Shown: piece after piece, positions 1-10,281 of the stretch
Position numbering within the stretch: position 1 is the stretch's first letter
Layout of the letters: each line of letters begins with the position of its first letter
Origin: Xanthobacter dioxanivorans
GTDB lineage: Bacteria > Pseudomonadota > Alphaproteobacteria > Rhizobiales > Xanthobacteraceae
Length of the DNA: 64,000 bases
Assembly: GCF_016807805.1 (NCBI RefSeq)
Contig: NZ_CP063362.1
Span: 1 to 64,000, forward strand
Direction: 5' to 3'
Translations under genes and position numbers: made by a program
The notes under the pieces: model-generated
Seen by the model: only the letters and a program-made list of their open reading frames with translations
What the model was told of the DNA's origin: nothing
The model's database searches: none

Positions 1-120
1 CATGTGAGCCAAACCGCTTCAAGCCGCCGGATTGGAAGAGGGCTGAAATCGCGTCATCGACCCTGTTGCCGTGTTGCGGGCATGCGATCATAAAAATGTG
101 CCAACCGCTGTGGAGCGCCC

Positions 121-983
121 GTGAGTTCCCTCCAGATTCGCCACACCACGACCTATCGCTTTCACCGGCGGGTGACGTTCGGCCCTCATCGCCTGATGTT
201 GCGCCCACGTGAAAGCCGCGACCTGCGCGTGATGTCCAACACCGTCCGGCTGACGCCGCAGGCGACCGTGAGCTGGGCGCACGACGTCTCCGGCAACGCG
301 GTGGCCACCGCCACCTTCCACGTCGGCGGCACCCTCCTGGTGGTCGAGAGCGTCACCGACCTGCAGCTGGACGCCGTGGCCTGGCCGGTGTTCGACATCG
401 CCGGCTCCGCCGTCTCCTTCCCCTTCCGCTATTCCGACGACGAGTGGACCGATCTCGGCGCCCTTGGTACGCCGCAATATCCCGATCCGACCGGTCGCCT
501 GCGCGCCTGGGCCCAGGGCTTCGTGCGGTCGAGCCCCACCGACACCCTGTCGCTGCTCCAGGACCTCAGCGCCGGCGTGTCCCAGGCCATCAACTATCAG
601 AGCCGCGACGAAGAGGGCACGCAGACCCCGATCCAGACCCTCCAGCGCGGATGGGGCTCGTGCCGCGACTTCGCCGTGCTGTTCGTGGAGGCCACCCGCA
701 GCCTCGGCTTCGGGGCGCGCATCGTGTCCGGCTATCTCCACAATCCCGACCAGACCCTCCAGGGGGTTGCCGGCGCCGGATCCACCCATGCCTGGGGAGA
801 GGTGTTCGTGCCCGGCGCGGCTGGATTCCCTTCGACCCCACCAACCGCAGCATGGGCGGATCGAATCTCATCCCCGTTGCCGTGGTCCGCGACATCCGCC
901 AGGCCATTCCGGTGGCCGGCACCTTCATCGGCGACACCAATGCTTTCAAGGACATGACAGTGGAGGTCCGCGTCACCTCGTGA
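121..983 (+). pseudogene. Transglutaminase-like protein, one frameshift
   Basis: A bacterial transglutaminase-like protein of the small-cysteine-protease superfamily; such proteins are thought to cut or cross-link peptides, but the substrate is unknown. It begins at a GTG. The N-terminal beta region (about residues 1-110) opens with a HTTTYRFH motif typical of the transglutaminase N-domain. The core has the catalytic Cys in GWGSCRDFAVLF, the His in STHAWGEVF and the Asp in WIPFDPTN. The Asp motif lies in another frame: one G appears to be missing near 828, where GCGGCTGG should read GCGGGCTGG. Restoring it gives an uninterrupted protein of about 287 residues ending at the TGA at 983, the normal family length. 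It stands alone, with no close operon partner visible. Confidence 0.8.
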
Positions 984-1209
984 AGCGCCGCCCCCATCGC
1001 GGGTCGGGGGGATCAAGGCGCGCAGCCCGCCGCGCCTAGGGGCGGCGGCGGTGGAGGCCCCCATCCTCGGCCTCGGCCTTGCGCCACGCCACCCGATCGG
1101 GCGGTAATCGACACGGTCGTACGGCGCGGATCGATCGCCCCGCCAGAGTGGCGGGGCAGCAAATATTCGCGCAGGGCCGACCCGCCTGCGCTTCCATGAG
1201 AGTAAGCCC

Positions 1210-2035
1210 ATGATCACCTCGCCCGATCAGAATCCCCCCTCGCTGACCGAGCTTGCGGGATCCCCGCCGCTCCACCTCCCGGCCGGGCGGCTGGACGGCT
1301 GCATCTGTCTCGTCGTCGGTGCCACCAGCGGGATCGGCCATGCGACGGCTTTGCGGATGGCGAAAGAGGGCGCCGCCGCCGTGGTCGTGGCGGGTCGGCG
1401 GCAGGCGCTGGGCGAAGCTCTCCGAAGCCCTTCGCCGGGCGGGCACGCAGGGCCTGTTCGTCGCCGCCGACGTCACCCGCGAGGCGGATCTGGCCCGCCT
1501 GGTGGAGGAGACCATGGCACGCTTCGGCCGCCTGGACACGGTGTTCAACAATGCAGGCTTCCAGGAGCGCCGCGCACCGCTGGCCGACCAGACCGACGCC
1601 GTCTATCAGCAGGTCTTCGACACCAATGTGCGGGCGGTGTTCAACGCCATGCGCCACCAGGTCCCCGCCATCATCGCCTCGGGCGGCGGCGCCATCGTCA
1701 ACAATACGAGCGTGAGCGGGATCAGGAACCCCAATCCCGGCCTCTCGCTCTACAGCGCCTCCAAGGCGGCGGCCATCTCCCTGACCCGCGCCGCCGCCAT
1801 GGAATATGCCCAGTCGGGCGTGCGCATCAATGCCGTCGCGCCGGGCCGCGTGGTCACCGACATGATGCTCGCCTCGGGCATCGCCGACATGCGGGCCGTG
1901 GGGGCGGGGCTGCCCCTGCGCCGCATGGGCCATCCGGAGGAGGTGGCGGCCGCGGTCGTCTGGCTGCTGTCGCAGGAGGCAAGCTTCATCGTCGGCCATG
2001 TGCTTTCGGCCGACGGCGGCTTCCTCGCTGGCTGA
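1210..2035 (+). pseudogene. Short-chain dehydrogenase/reductase (SDR), one frameshift
   Basis: A classical SDR NAD(P)-dependent oxidoreductase, with cofactor motif GATSGIGHA near residue 37, NNAG in the middle, and the catalytic Ser-Tyr-Lys set (NTSVSG, then YSASK). The C-terminal GHVLSADGGFLAG is the usual SDR ending. The first third and the rest lie in different frames. Removing one G from the GGG at 1410-1412 joins them into a 274-residue protein reading RRQALAKLSEALRRAG through the joint, which is what a normal SDR helix looks like. The substrate cannot be told. It is not in an obvious operon; the next gene is convergent. A sequencing error is more likely than a true pseudogene. Confidence 0.8.
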
Positions 2036-2355
2036 TGGACCGGCGGCCCCCTCCGCCCGTCGCCACGATCCCGGCGGCGCAGGCCTTCCGTCCGCGGCCC
2101 GATAGCCGACGAAGTCGGAGCCGCCGCGCACCGGCAGCAGCCTTCCTCGCCCGCCGGCACCGCCTTGCTGTTAAGGGCTGCGAGCATGGCCGGCAGCACG
2201 AAGGCCGGAGATGAAGCCCAACTGGTGGGCCGTGGGTGAGGGCATGTGGATCACCTCCGCCGGCCCGGGTGCAGACGCTCGACGAACGGCGCGAGTTGGC
2301 GAGCAGGGTGTTGGAGCGGCCCCCTTGGCTCGTCAGTGGTGCCCGAGGCCCGGCG
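2036..2355. other. Intergenic gap between convergent genes
   Basis: GC-rich sequence between the convergent SDR and lytic transglycosylase genes. Several open frames cross it, but none has a ribosome binding site or recognisable protein motif, and no clear terminator hairpin with a T-run is visible. Confidence 0.5.
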
Positions 2356-3591
2356 CTATCTCGCCGCGCCCATGGACTGGAGCACCGCCTCGCTCGGCCA
2401 GCAATCCACCTTCAGCCCGGCGGATTTCTGGTAGGCGCCGAGGGCCGCGCGGGTCAGCATCCCCGCCTTGCCGTCGATCTTGTCGCCGTAGAGGCCCATG
2501 CGGGTCAGGTGCTTCTGCATCGCCACCACCGAAGTGGTGCGCAACTGCGTCGAGGCGGTCCACGGCGTCACGAACGGCTGCGGGTCCACCATGCGGTCGG
2601 AGAGATGGCCGACGAACAGCACGTAGAGATCGGAGAAATTGTATTCCTTGATCACGAAGTAGTTCTTCGTGGTGAGGAAGGAGGGGCCATAGGTGCCCTC
2701 GGGCTGCAGCAGCGACGCCGGCTGCCCCTGCTCGGCGGCGGAGAGCCTCTCGACCGGGGCGAAGCCTGAGCGCAGCCACTCGCCGATCGGCCTTTTGACT
2801 TCGGGCACGCCCAGGGTGCAGTCGGCGTTCGCCGGCGCGCGGACCTCGTAGGCCCAGCGCACGCCGGGCTGCCAGCCCTTGTCGGCGAGCTGCTTGGCGG
2901 CGGACGCCAGCGCATCCGGCACCGAGCGCCAGATGTCGACCCGGCCATCGCCGTCGAGATCGACGCCGTGCTTGTAGTATTCGGAGGGCAGGAACTGGGT
3001 GAGGCCGGTGGCGCCTGCCCAGGACGAGCGGAAGTCCTTGCGCGCCACCGCGCCGTCATCGAGGATCTTCAGCGCCAGGATGAACTCGTCGCGATACTGA
3101 TCCTTGCGGCGGCCCACATAGGCCTGCGTCGCCACCACGCGCAGCGTGTCATGGGGGGAGGTGTAGCGGCCGTAATCGGTCTCCCGGCCCCACAGGGCCA
3201 GCACCATGGTGGCCGGCACGCCGAACTGGCCTTCGATCCGGTCGAGCGCGGCCCGGTGCTTCTGCATCAGCCTCCGCCCCTCGGCGGCGAGCCGCGCGAT
3301 GGTGGATTCCTTGACGTAGCTGGCCGGCACCTGCACGAACTCCGCCTGCGCCGATGCGCCGGTGGCGGGCCGTCCCGGCAAGGCGAGATCCGGCAGCTTG
3401 TAGTCGGGCTCCAGGCCGCGCGTCTCACGCTCGAACGTCTCGCGCGAGACCCCGGCCGTCTGCGCCTGCGGCCACAGCGAGGCGATGAATTGCGTGAAGG
3501 CGGCGTCCGCCGCGCGGGCGGGCGCCTGCAACGCCAGCGCCGCCAGCAGCACGGCGAGGAAGAGGGTGCGGCTGCCCGGTCGCACGGTCAC
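2356..3591 (-). CDS. Lytic murein transglycosylase, MltB family
   Basis: A periplasmic lytic transglycosylase that cleaves the MurNAc-GlcNAc bond of peptidoglycan, forming 1,6-anhydro ends. It has 411 residues with a signal peptide (about 1-27, ending APARAADA), an MltB-type SLT domain (about 30-330) with the catalytic Glu in LWGRETDYG, and a C-terminal peptidoglycan-binding domain (about 345-405, MQKHLTRMGLYG and DGKAG). The sequence GLTQFLPSEYYKHGVDLDG is a hallmark of this family. It is monocistronic and housekeeping in nature, separated from the aromatic operon upstream by about 90 bases. A membrane-bound MltB has a lipobox; none is seen here, so this is the soluble type. Confidence 0.9.
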   Translation of the reverse strand: MTVRPGSRTLFLAVLLAALALQAPARAADAAFTQFIASLWPQAQTAGVSRETFERETRGLEPDYKLPDLALPGRPATGASAQAEFVQVPASYVKESTIARLAAEGRRLMQKHRAALDRIEGQFGVPATMVLALWGRETDYGRYTSPHDTLRVVATQAYVGRRKDQYRDEFILALKILDDGAVARKDFRSSWAGATGLTQFLPSEYYKHGVDLDGDGRVDIWRSVPDALASAAKQLADKGWQPGVRWAYEVRAPANADCTLGVPEVKRPIGEWLRSGFAPVERLSAAEQGQPASLLQPEGTYGPSFLTTKNYFVIKEYNFSDLYVLFVGHLSDRMVDPQPFVTPWTASTQLRTTSVVAMQKHLTRMGLYGDKIDGKAGMLTRAALGAYQKSAGLKVDCWPSEAVLQSMGAAR

Positions 3592-3680
3592 ACCTGGATT
3601 TCGAAAAGGTGCATGCGCAACGCTAGCACGGAGCGGCGCGGCCGTGAACGCGCCACGGGCCGGTCAGTTCACCGGCCGCA

Positions 3681-4529
3681 TCACGCCCAGGCCCGCACCC
3701 GTTGCCTCTGGGTTCCAAGCGTCGCGATGCCGAGCTCCATCACGTCGCCGGCCTTCAGGTAGACCGGCTCCGGCTTCTGCCCCATTCCCACGCCCGGCGG
3801 CGTGCCGGTGGTGATCACGTCACCCGGAAGCAGGGTCATGATCCGGCTGATGTAGCTCACCAGCGACGCCACGTCGAAGATCATCGTCCGCGTGTTGCCG
3901 CTCTGCATCCGCCGCCCGTTCACGTCGAGCCACATGTCCAGCGCCTGCGGATCGGGGACGTCGTCGATGGTGACGAGATAGGGTCCGATCGGCCCGAAGG
4001 TGTCGAAGCCCTTGCCCTTGTCCCAGGTGCCGCCGCGCTCCAGCTGGTATTCGCGTTCGGAAACGTCGTTCACCAGGCAGTATCCCGCCACGTGACGAAG
4101 CGCCTCGTTCTTCGGGACGTGGCGCGCGGTCCGGCCGACGACGATGCCCAGCTCGACTTCCCAGTCGCCCTTGGTCGAAGCCGGCGGCAGGACCACATCG
4201 TCGTTCGGCCCCACGATGCAGCTGGTGGCCTTGGAAAAGATGACGGGCTCGCCCGGCAACGGCATGTTGGCCTCGGCGGCGTGATCCGCATAATTCAGGC
4301 CGACCGCGACGAACTTGCCCACTTGGGCAACCGGGCATCCCAGGCGGGGCTCCCCCTCCACAAGGGGCAGCGCGGACAGATCGAGCGCGGCCAGGCGGGC
4401 GAGGCCGGCGGGCAAAAGGACCTCGCCCGCGATGTCCGGAATTTCCCCCGAGAGGTCGCGGATGCGGCCGTCGCCGTCGAGGATGCCGGGCCTTTCCTGC
4501 CCGGCGGGACCAAAGCGCAAGAGCTTCAT
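3681..4529 (-). CDS. Fumarylacetoacetate hydrolase (FAH) family protein
   Basis: An FAH-fold enzyme of 282 residues. The family hydrolyses, decarboxylates or tautomerises 2-oxo acids using a divalent metal. Metal-binding acidic residues are visible in GDWEVELGIVVG (two Glu) and VNDVSERE (Asp), and the oxyanion-type GTPPGVGMGQKPEP segment is typical. The N-domain runs to about residue 60 (RLGCPVAQVGKFVAVGLNY begins the core). The ATG at 4529 is preceded by a purine-rich AAGGAAG. It is the last gene of the meta-cleavage operon, 80 bases after the transporter. In that context it may act on a keto-enol ring-cleavage product as an isomerase or decarboxylase, or on a side-pathway dicarbonyl; the exact reaction is not determined. 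Confidence 0.85.
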   Translation of the reverse strand: MKLLRFGPAGQERPGILDGDGRIRDLSGEIPDIAGEVLLPAGLARLAALDLSALPLVEGEPRLGCPVAQVGKFVAVGLNYADHAAEANMPLPGEPVIFSKATSCIVGPNDDVVLPPASTKGDWEVELGIVVGRTARHVPKNEALRHVAGYCLVNDVSEREYQLERGGTWDKGKGFDTFGPIGPYLVTIDDVPDPQALDMWLDVNGRRMQSGNTRTMIFDVASLVSYISRIMTLLPGDVITTGTPPGVGMGQKPEPVYLKAGDVMELGIATLGTQRQRVRAWA

Positions 4530-4609
4530 TTCATCTTCCTTCCCCTGGAGCCGCCGCCGTTCGTCCGGTGATCCCGGGCCCTCGGCGTCACCGGGAGCCC
4601 GGGCGCGCC

Positions 4610-5812
4610 TCAGGCGAGGGCCGGGCGGAACCGGCGCGCCACCAGGGCGAGGGTGCCCAGCCCGCACGCCAGGATGATCGGCACCAGCAGCAGCATCACG
4701 TCCGCCGGCGAGCTTCCGTATGCCACCAGGACACCCGCGAGCAGGGGACCCGCCATGGAGCCGAGGCGACCAACGGCGACCACGACGCCGACGCCGGTTC
4801 CCCGGATCTCCGCCGGGTAGCATTGCGGGGCGATGCCGTAGAGGATCGACTGGACGCACAGCACGCCGACACCCACCAGGGTCACGGTGATCAGCATGGT
4901 GGCCAGCGCTGGCGGCAGAAGGCCGAGCATCGTGAGGGCGGCGGCGACGAAGGCGAAGCTGGCGCCGATGGCGACCACCCGCTGGCGACCGTCCAGGACC
5001 CGCCCGCCGATGAGGCTGCCCACGGTGCCGCCGAGGCTGTAGAGGATCAGCGCCAGCGACGCCTCGCTGCGCGAGAAGCCCTGCGCCACCAGCAGCTGCG
5101 GCAGCCAGTTCATCAGCAGGTAGACCACCATCAGGCCCAGGAAGAACGCGCTCCACAGCAGCAGCGTGCCGACCATGGCGTCCGGCCGGAAGACCTCGGT
5201 CCATGGCGTCTTCCGTTCGGACGAGCCCGGCGTCGTCTTCAGGGCCGGCAGGCCGGCGAAGATGAACGGCACGAGCAGCAGCGGCAGGATGCCGCCCACC
5301 AGGAAGATGGCCCGCCAGTCACCACCGTGGAGGTCGAGCAGGGCAATGAGGCTCGCCACCGCCGCGCCCAGGGGCATCCCCGCATACATGAGGGCCACCG
5401 CCCGTCCCTTGCGGTCCGGGCCGACCGCCTCCGAGGCGATGGACACGAGGTTCGGCAGCGCCCCGCCGAGACCCACCCCGGTGAGGAAGCGCAGCGCGAT
5501 CAGCATCTCCACGGATGTGGAGAGGACGGTGGCGAGGGAGGCGATCCCGAACGCCACGAGCGCGATGACGAGCCCGGCGCGCCGGCCCCAGCGATCGGCC
5601 ATATAGCCGCCCGCGAGCGCGCCGAACATCAGCCCGAAGGTGGCCGAGGAAAAGAACAGGCCCATCTGCTGGGGCGTCATGTGGAAGGCCGGCCCGATCT
5701 TGGGGGCGGCGATACCGGCTGCCTGCAGATCAAAGCCTTCGATCACCGCGGCAAGAGACACGTAAAGCAGCGCCCTGCTTCCCGCGGCGGCCGGTTTCAA
5801 AGCTGTCGTCAT
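4610..5812 (-). CDS. MFS transporter, aromatic acid:H+ symporter type
   Basis: An inner-membrane major facilitator transporter of 400 residues with about 12 hydrophobic helices. The loop 2-3 signature GYMADRWGRRAG and the first-helix motif EGFDLQAAGIAAP match the AAHS subfamily (PcaK, MhpT, BenK types), in which a GFD motif in helix 1 is important for aromatic acid uptake. It lies inside the meta-cleavage operon, between the aldolase and the FAH-family gene, so import of the pathway's aromatic acid is the likely role (an MhpT analogue). The gene ends at a GC-rich spacer before the FAH gene. Its long leader contains two short tandem repeats (see separate entries). Confidence 0.88.
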   Translation of the reverse strand: MTTALKPAAAGSRALLYVSLAAVIEGFDLQAAGIAAPKIGPAFHMTPQQMGLFFSSATFGLMFGALAGGYMADRWGRRAGLVIALVAFGIASLATVLSTSVEMLIALRFLTGVGLGGALPNLVSIASEAVGPDRKGRAVALMYAGMPLGAAVASLIALLDLHGGDWRAIFLVGGILPLLLVPFIFAGLPALKTTPGSSERKTPWTEVFRPDAMVGTLLLWSAFFLGLMVVYLLMNWLPQLLVAQGFSRSEASLALILYSLGGTVGSLIGGRVLDGRQRVVAIGASFAFVAAALTMLGLLPPALATMLITVTLVGVGVLCVQSILYGIAPQCYPAEIRGTGVGVVVAVGRLGSMAGPLLAGVLVAYGSSPADVMLLLVPIILACGLGTLALVARRFRPALA

Positions 5813-5920
5813 CCCTTATTCCTCCCGTTTGTCGCCACCTGTTGCGGCCGTTGTTCATGGTTCCGCCGATGGCTGGCCGGCCGGGCGGTTCGGGCCTTGC
5901 CGGCGCGTCCGGTGGGACGC

Positions 5921-5985
5921 ATCGGCAAGACGTATCGGCAAGGCGTATCAGCCAGACGCGCCAGCACGACGCGTCGGCAAGGCGC
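5921..5985. repeat. Five-copy 13-bp tandem repeat
   Basis: Five adjoining 13-base units, consensus ATCGGCAAGRCGY, with a partial sixth copy after them. The first two and the fifth units are nearly identical, the third and fourth are degenerate. It lies between mhpE and the transporter gene, inside the operon. Confidence 0.85.
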
Positions 5986-6002
5986 ATCGAACCTGCGCCC
6001 CG

Positions 6003-6032
6003 CCGGGACTTGCCGGGACTTTCCGGGACTTG
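6003..6032. repeat. Three-copy 10-bp tandem repeat
   Basis: Three adjoining copies of CCGGGACTTG (the second has a T in place of the final G) lie immediately after the 13-bp repeat and before the stop codon of mhpE. Confidence 0.85.
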
Positions 6033-6044
6033 GGCGTCCGGCCG

Positions 6045-7079
6045 TCAGGCGACGGCGCCCCTGGCCTGGAGAAGGTCCAGCGCGACGTCGACGATCATGT
6101 CCTCCTGCCCGCCGACCATGCGGCGGCGACCGAGCTCGGCGAGGATCTCGCGGGTGTCGACGCCGTAGAGCTTCGAGGCATTCTCCGCATGGCGCAGGAA
6201 GCTGGAGTAGACCCCGGCATAGCCGAGCGAGAGGCTCTCCCGGTCCACCCGGACCGGACGGTCCTGCAGCGGGCGAACGAGGTCGTCGGCGGCGTCCATC
6301 AGGGCGTGGAGATCGCAGCCGGTGTCCATGCCCTTGCGGTTGAGCACCGCGATGAGCGCCTCCAGCGGCGCGTTGCCGGCGCCCGCGCCCATCCCGGCCA
6401 GCGACGCATCCACCCGCACCGCGCCGGCCTCGATCCCCGCCACCGCATTGGCGATGCCGAGCGTGAGGTTGTGATGGGTGTGGACGCCGATCTCCGTCTC
6501 CGGCCTGAGCACGTCGCGCAGCGTCCGTACCCGCAGCGTATAGTCCTCCGGCAGCAGCGCGCCGGCGGAATCCGTCACGTAGACGCACTCCGCCCCGTAG
6601 CTCTCCATCAGCCTCGCCTGCTCGGCGAGCGTCTCGGCCGGGATCATGTGGGCCATCATCAGGAAAGTCGCCGTGTCCATGCCGAGGTCACGCGCCGCCT
6701 CGATGTGCTGGCGCGACAGGTCGGCCTCGGTGCAATGGGTGCACACGCGCACCGAACGGGCACCGGCCTCATAGGCCTGCTTGAGGTCGTGCACCGTGCC
6801 GATGCCGGGAATGAGCAGCACGGTGACCACCGCGTGCGTGCATTCCTGCGCCACCGCCGCAATCCATTCGGCGTCGTCATGGGCGCCGAAGCCGTAATTG
6901 AAGGTGGAACCGGTGAGGCCGTCGCCGTGGCTGATCTCGATGGCGTCCACCTTCGCCCGGTCGAGGGCACGGGCGATGGCCCGCGTGGTCTCCAGCGAAT
7001 ATTGGTGGCGGACAGCATGCATGCCGTCCCGAAGCGTCACGTCCTGGATATAGAGCTTGTCGGGATTGGTGTGGGCCAT
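6045..7079 (-). CDS. mhpE: 4-hydroxy-2-oxovalerate aldolase
   Basis: Class II pyruvate aldolase (DmpG/BphI/MhpE family) that splits 4-hydroxy-2-oxovalerate into pyruvate and acetaldehyde, the last carbon-cleaving step of meta-cleavage pathways. The 344-residue protein has the HMGL-like TIM barrel: [13 protein letters not shown] at the start holds the catalytic Arg and metal Asp, and [14 protein letters not shown] carries the two metal-binding His. The C-terminal region (about 285-344) is the communication domain that contacts the dehydrogenase. The ATG at 7079 overlaps the TGA of mhpF by one base, which fits the tight aldolase-dehydrogenase complex that channels acetaldehyde. A GTG one codon upstream is an alternative start. 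Confidence 0.95.
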   Translation of the reverse strand: MAHTNPDKLYIQDVTLRDGMHAVRHQYSLETTRAIARALDRAKVDAIEISHGDGLTGSTFNYGFGAHDDAEWIAAVAQECTHAVVTVLLIPGIGTVHDLKQAYEAGARSVRVCTHCTEADLSRQHIEAARDLGMDTATFLMMAHMIPAETLAEQARLMESYGAECVYVTDSAGALLPEDYTLRVRTLRDVLRPETEIGVHTHHNLTLGIANAVAGIEAGAVRVDASLAGMGAGAGNAPLEALIAVLNRKGMDTGCDLHALMDAADDLVRPLQDRPVRVDRESLSLGYAGVYSSFLRHAENASKLYGVDTREILAELGRRRMVGGQEDMIVDVALDLLQARGAVA

Positions 7080-8026
7080 CACGCGGCCTCCTTCGCAAGC
7101 GCGCGGGCGGCCCAGCGATCGGCGGTGGCGAGAGCCGCCGACGTCATGATGTCGAGATTGCCGGCATAGGCCGGCAGGTAGTGCGCCGCCCCTTCCACCT
7201 CCAGCAGGATGGTGGTCTTCAGCCCCGAGGCAGTGCCGATGCCCGGAATGCGCACGGGCGCGTTGTCGCCGATCACCTCGAACTGCACCTTCTGCTTCAG
7301 CCGATAGCCGGGCACGTATGTCCGCACGGTCTCGGCCATCTCCAGGATGGAGGCCTCGATGGCCTCCCGGTCGCCCCCCTGGCTGAGGGTGAAGACCGTG
7401 TCGCGCATGATCAGCGGCGGTTCGGCGGGATTGAGGATGATCACTGCCTTGCCGCGCTCGGCCCCGCCCAGCACCTCGATGGCCTTGGAGGTGGTCTCGG
7501 TGAACTCGTCGATGTTGGCCCGCGTGCCCGGGCCGGCGGACTTCGAGGAGATGGAGGCGACGATCTCCCCGTAGACCAGGCGCTTCACCGCCCGCTTCAC
7601 GGCATAGACCATGGGAATGGTGGCCTGGCCGCCGCAGGTGACCATGTTGACGTTGGGCTCGTCCATATTGGCATCGGCGTTGATGGCCGGGATGGTGAAG
7701 GGGCCGACCGCCGCGGGGGTCAGGTCGATCACCTTCTTGCCGTCCTTCTGCAGCAGTGCGTTGTTGGTGAGGTGGGCCTTGGCGGAGGTGGCATCGAACA
7801 CCACGCCGATCTCGGCGTAATGGGGCAGGCGCCGGAGCCCGTCGATGCCCTCGTGGGTCACCGGCACGTTCAGCCGCGCCGCGCGGGCGAGGCCGTCGGA
7901 CTTGGGATCGATGCCCACCATCGCCCCCATCTCGAGGTGCCTCGACGTGCGCATGATCTTGATCATCAGGTCGGTGCCGATGTTGCCGGACCCGATGATG
8001 GCGGCCTTGATCCTCTGGGCGCTCAT
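7079..8026 (-). CDS. mhpF: Acetaldehyde dehydrogenase (acylating)
   Basis: Converts acetaldehyde, NAD+ and CoA to acetyl-CoA (DmpF/BphJ/MhpF family). The 315-residue length is normal. The N-terminal Rossmann motif is [12 protein letters not shown]; the catalytic Cys is in [12 protein letters not shown]; the segment [16 protein letters not shown] is family-typical. Its start overlaps the end of mhpD by 4 bases and its stop overlaps the start of mhpE, so the three genes are translationally coupled. It forms a complex with the aldolase encoded just downstream, with acetaldehyde passed through a tunnel in known homologues. Confidence 0.95.
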   Translation of the reverse strand: MSAQRIKAAIIGSGNIGTDLMIKIMRTSRHLEMGAMVGIDPKSDGLARAARLNVPVTHEGIDGLRRLPHYAEIGVVFDATSAKAHLTNNALLQKDGKKVIDLTPAAVGPFTIPAINADANMDEPNVNMVTCGGQATIPMVYAVKRAVKRLVYGEIVASISSKSAGPGTRANIDEFTETTSKAIEVLGGAERGKAVIILNPAEPPLIMRDTVFTLSQGGDREAIEASILEMAETVRTYVPGYRLKQKVQFEVIGDNAPVRIPGIGTASGLKTTILLEVEGAAHYLPAYAGNLDIMTSAALATADRWAARALAKEAA

Positions 8027-8829
8027 GCCTGCTTCTCCGAGGTGCCCGACGTTCCGATGGAGACCTTGACCGAGCCGAGGCCGGCGATGCGTGCTTCGAG
8101 CACGTCGCCCGGCGCGACCGGCACCATGGGGCCGAGCGCGCCGCTCAGCACCACGTCGCCGGCCTTGAGTGGCGTGCCCTGCGCGGCGCAGGTGCGGGCG
8201 AGCCACAGCACCGCCGTCAGCGGATTGCCGAGGCAGGCCGCCCCGCCGCCGAACGACGCCGCGATGGCGTTGCGGTCGAGCACCATGCCGACGCCGGCGA
8301 GGTCCACGTCGTCCAGCCGGCGGGTGGCCCCGCCCATCACGTAGACGCCGCTGGATGCGTTGTCGGCGATGGTGTCGGAGATGCGGATGTCCCAGTTCCT
8401 CACCCGGCTGCCGACGATCTCGATGGCCGGCGCCACGTAGTCGATGGCCCGGCAGACCTCGGTGGGGGTGACGTCCGGCGCGGAAAGGTCCGACTTCAGG
8501 ACGAAGGCGACCTCCGCCTCCGCCTTCGGCTGGAGCAGGCGGATGAACGGCACCTCCTCGCCGTCGCCATATTCCATGTCGGCGAACAGCACGCCGAAGT
8601 CCGGCTGGTCGACACCGAGCTGCTGCTGGACCGCGCGCGAAGTAAGGCCGATCTTGCGGCCCACCAGCCGCCGGCCGGCCTCGATGGCCCGCCCGGTGTT
8701 GAGGAACTGGACCTCGTAGGCGGCCCTGAGGTCGAGGCCGATCAGGTCCCTGACCGGCTCGCATGGCACGCCCGCGCGCGCCGCCTCGGACAGCCGGTCC
8801 GCCGCTTCACGTATCTGCTCTGCGCTCAT
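8023..8829 (-). CDS. mhpD: 2-keto-4-pentenoate hydratase
   Basis: Adds water to 2-hydroxypenta-2,4-dienoate to give 4-hydroxy-2-oxovalerate. It belongs to the FAH-like hydratase/decarboxylase family (MhpD/DmpE/BphH), 268 residues. Seen motifs are [17 protein letters not shown] near residue 57, acidic metal ligands in [11 protein letters not shown], and [11 protein letters not shown] and [15 protein letters not shown] near the C-terminus. It overlaps mhpF by 4 bases and starts 6 bases after mhpC, so it belongs to the same transcript. The related 4-oxalocrotonate decarboxylase is less likely because no oxalocrotonate-branch dehydrogenase is present in the cluster. Confidence 0.93.
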   Translation of the reverse strand: MSAEQIREAADRLSEAARAGVPCEPVRDLIGLDLRAAYEVQFLNTGRAIEAGRRLVGRKIGLTSRAVQQQLGVDQPDFGVLFADMEYGDGEEVPFIRLLQPKAEAEVAFVLKSDLSAPDVTPTEVCRAIDYVAPAIEIVGSRVRNWDIRISDTIADNASSGVYVMGGATRRLDDVDLAGVGMVLDRNAIAASFGGGAACLGNPLTAVLWLARTCAAQGTPLKAGDVVLSGALGPMVPVAPGDVLEARIAGLGSVKVSIGTSGTSEKQA

Positions 8830-8835
8830 CCGAAA

Positions 8836-9702
8836 TCACCTTGAAAGAAATTCGAGCACGAGGGCGTTGAACGCCTTCCAGTGCTCCCACTGGGCCCAGT
8901 GCCCGCAATTGTTGAAGACGTGCAGCTCCGAATTGGGGATGCCGGCGATGAGGCGCAGGCCCACATCCATGGGCACGAAGCGGTCGTTGCGGCCCCAGAT
9001 GATGAGGGTCGGCGCCGCGATCTCGCCGAGGCGCGGGCCGAAATCGGGATACTGCTTCGGGTTGGCCGCGAAGCTCGCGACGAAGTTGTCCAGATGGTCT
9101 CGGCGCTTCAGCATGTTGTCGAGCCGCGTCTGAAACAAGTCTTCGGTGAGATCTCCGGGGTCGAAGACGAAGACATTCATCATCGCCTTCAGGTTTTCGA
9201 TGGTGGGCGAACGGTAAAGCCCATTGAGCAGCTTGATGCCTTCGGTGGGCATGGGGGTGAACGGGCTCACACCGCCGGTGCCGCCGCCCATGAGCACCAG
9301 CCGGCCCACCCGCTCCGGATGATCGAGGGCGAAAGCCACCGCGCTGTGGCCGCCCATGGAATTGCCGAGAATGTGGATCCGCCCGAGGCCGAGCGCATCG
9401 GCGACGCCGGCGAGCACGCGGGCATTGAGGTTCGAGCGCGAGCCGGTGTTGACGATGGTGTCGCTCTTGCTCCAGCCGGGGCAATCCACGAGCAGCACCC
9501 GGAACCCGGCCTCCACCAGCGGCGTGATGTTGCGGTTGAAGTTGGCCCAGCCCGAGGCGCCGGGGCCGGAACCATGCAGCATCACCACCGTCTCGCGGGC
9601 GTTGCCGGGATCGCAGTCATTATAGTGGATGGTGAGCTCGCCCCCGCCCTCGCGGACACGGACGAAACGGCTGGTTTCGGATTCTGTGAAGGACTGGCTC
9701 AT
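8836..9702 (-). CDS. mhpC: Alpha/beta hydrolase, meta-cleavage product C-C hydrolase
   Basis: A carbon-carbon bond hydrolase (MhpC/BphD/HsaD group) that cleaves the ring-fission product into 2-hydroxypenta-2,4-dienoate and an acid. The 288-residue protein has the oxyanion motif [10 protein letters not shown], the nucleophile elbow GNSMGG, the acid in WGRNDRFVP and the final His in [10 protein letters not shown]. The Ser-Asp-His triad is therefore intact, and the lid domain lies between about residues 145 and 210. It is one base from the flavin reductase gene and six from mhpD. The acid product could be succinate or fumarate, as for hydroxyphenylpropionate or hydroxycinnamate, but the side chain cannot be told from sequence. 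Confidence 0.92.
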   Translation of the reverse strand: MSQSFTESETSRFVRVREGGGELTIHYNDCDPGNARETVVMLHGSGPGASGWANFNRNITPLVEAGFRVLLVDCPGWSKSDTIVNTGSRSNLNARVLAGVADALGLGRIHILGNSMGGHSAVAFALDHPERVGRLVLMGGGTGGVSPFTPMPTEGIKLLNGLYRSPTIENLKAMMNVFVFDPGDLTEDLFQTRLDNMLKRRDHLDNFVASFAANPKQYPDFGPRLGEIAAPTLIIWGRNDRFVPMDVGLRLIAGIPNSELHVFNNCGHWAQWEHWKAFNALVLEFLSR

Positions 9703-9703
9703 C

Positions 9704-10264
9704 TCACGCTTCCAGGGGGCTGACGCGGCAGAAGGCGCCGTTCACATAGATCAGCGGCTCGCCGCCGGTGGGCTCGGAGGCGTGCAGCACCTCGCACAGC
9801 AAGGCGTGATGGGTGCTCTCGTCGAACACCTTGACCACCCGGCAATCGAAGCTGGCGAGCGCGCCCTCCAGCACCGGGGCTCCGGAAACCCGGCTGTGCC
9901 AGGTGCCGTGCTCGAAGCGGGCGGGGCCGAACACCCCCTCCACCATGCCGGCGAACACCTTGGCGAGGTGCGCCTGGCCTGCCGCGAGCACGTTGATGCA
10001 CAGGGCGCCGCTGGCGAGGATGGAATCGGCGGCGGCCACCTTCTTGTTGACCAGCACCACCATGCGCGGCGGATCGACGGTGACCGAGCAGACCGCCGTG
10101 GCGGTGAGCCCCACCGCCGTCTCGCCATCGCGGCTGGTGATGATGGACACGCCCGATGCCAGGTGCCGCATGCCGGTGCGATGGTCATCGGCGGTGACGG
10201 TGGGCAGGTGGCGCAGCGCTTCGTTCGATGCCCAGTCCAGGCGCTGGTTGATGCTGGATGTCAT
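9704..10264 (-). CDS. Flavin reductase, small component of two-component hydroxylase
   Basis: A 186-residue NAD(P)H:flavin reductase of the HpaC/HsaB family. It supplies reduced flavin to a partner monooxygenase. Seen are the flavin-binding [25 protein letters not shown] and [11 protein letters not shown] segments, the last containing the conserved His near the C-terminus. It follows the large monooxygenase component by 17 bases and precedes mhpC by one base. This pairing replaces the single-protein flavin hydroxylase MhpA of the E. coli pathway, so the aromatic ring is probably hydroxylated by a two-component system as in the Hsa steroid pathway. Confidence 0.9.
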   Translation of the reverse strand: MTSSINQRLDWASNEALRHLPTVTADDHRTGMRHLASGVSIITSRDGETAVGLTATAVCSVTVDPPRMVVLVNKKVAAADSILASGALCINVLAAGQAHLAKVFAGMVEGVFGPARFEHGTWHSRVSGAPVLEGALASFDCRVVKVFDESTHHALLCEVLHASEPTGGEPLIYVNGAFCRVSPLEA

Positions 10265-10281
10265 GGCAAGGCCCCGCGCGC

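Noticed and set aside
1..120. A gene at the left edge
   Set aside because: No supported start, ribosome binding site or protein motif is visible before the GTG at 121.
5921..5985. CRISPR-like array
   Set aside because: The units adjoin directly with no unique spacers and are only 13 bases long; no cas gene is near.
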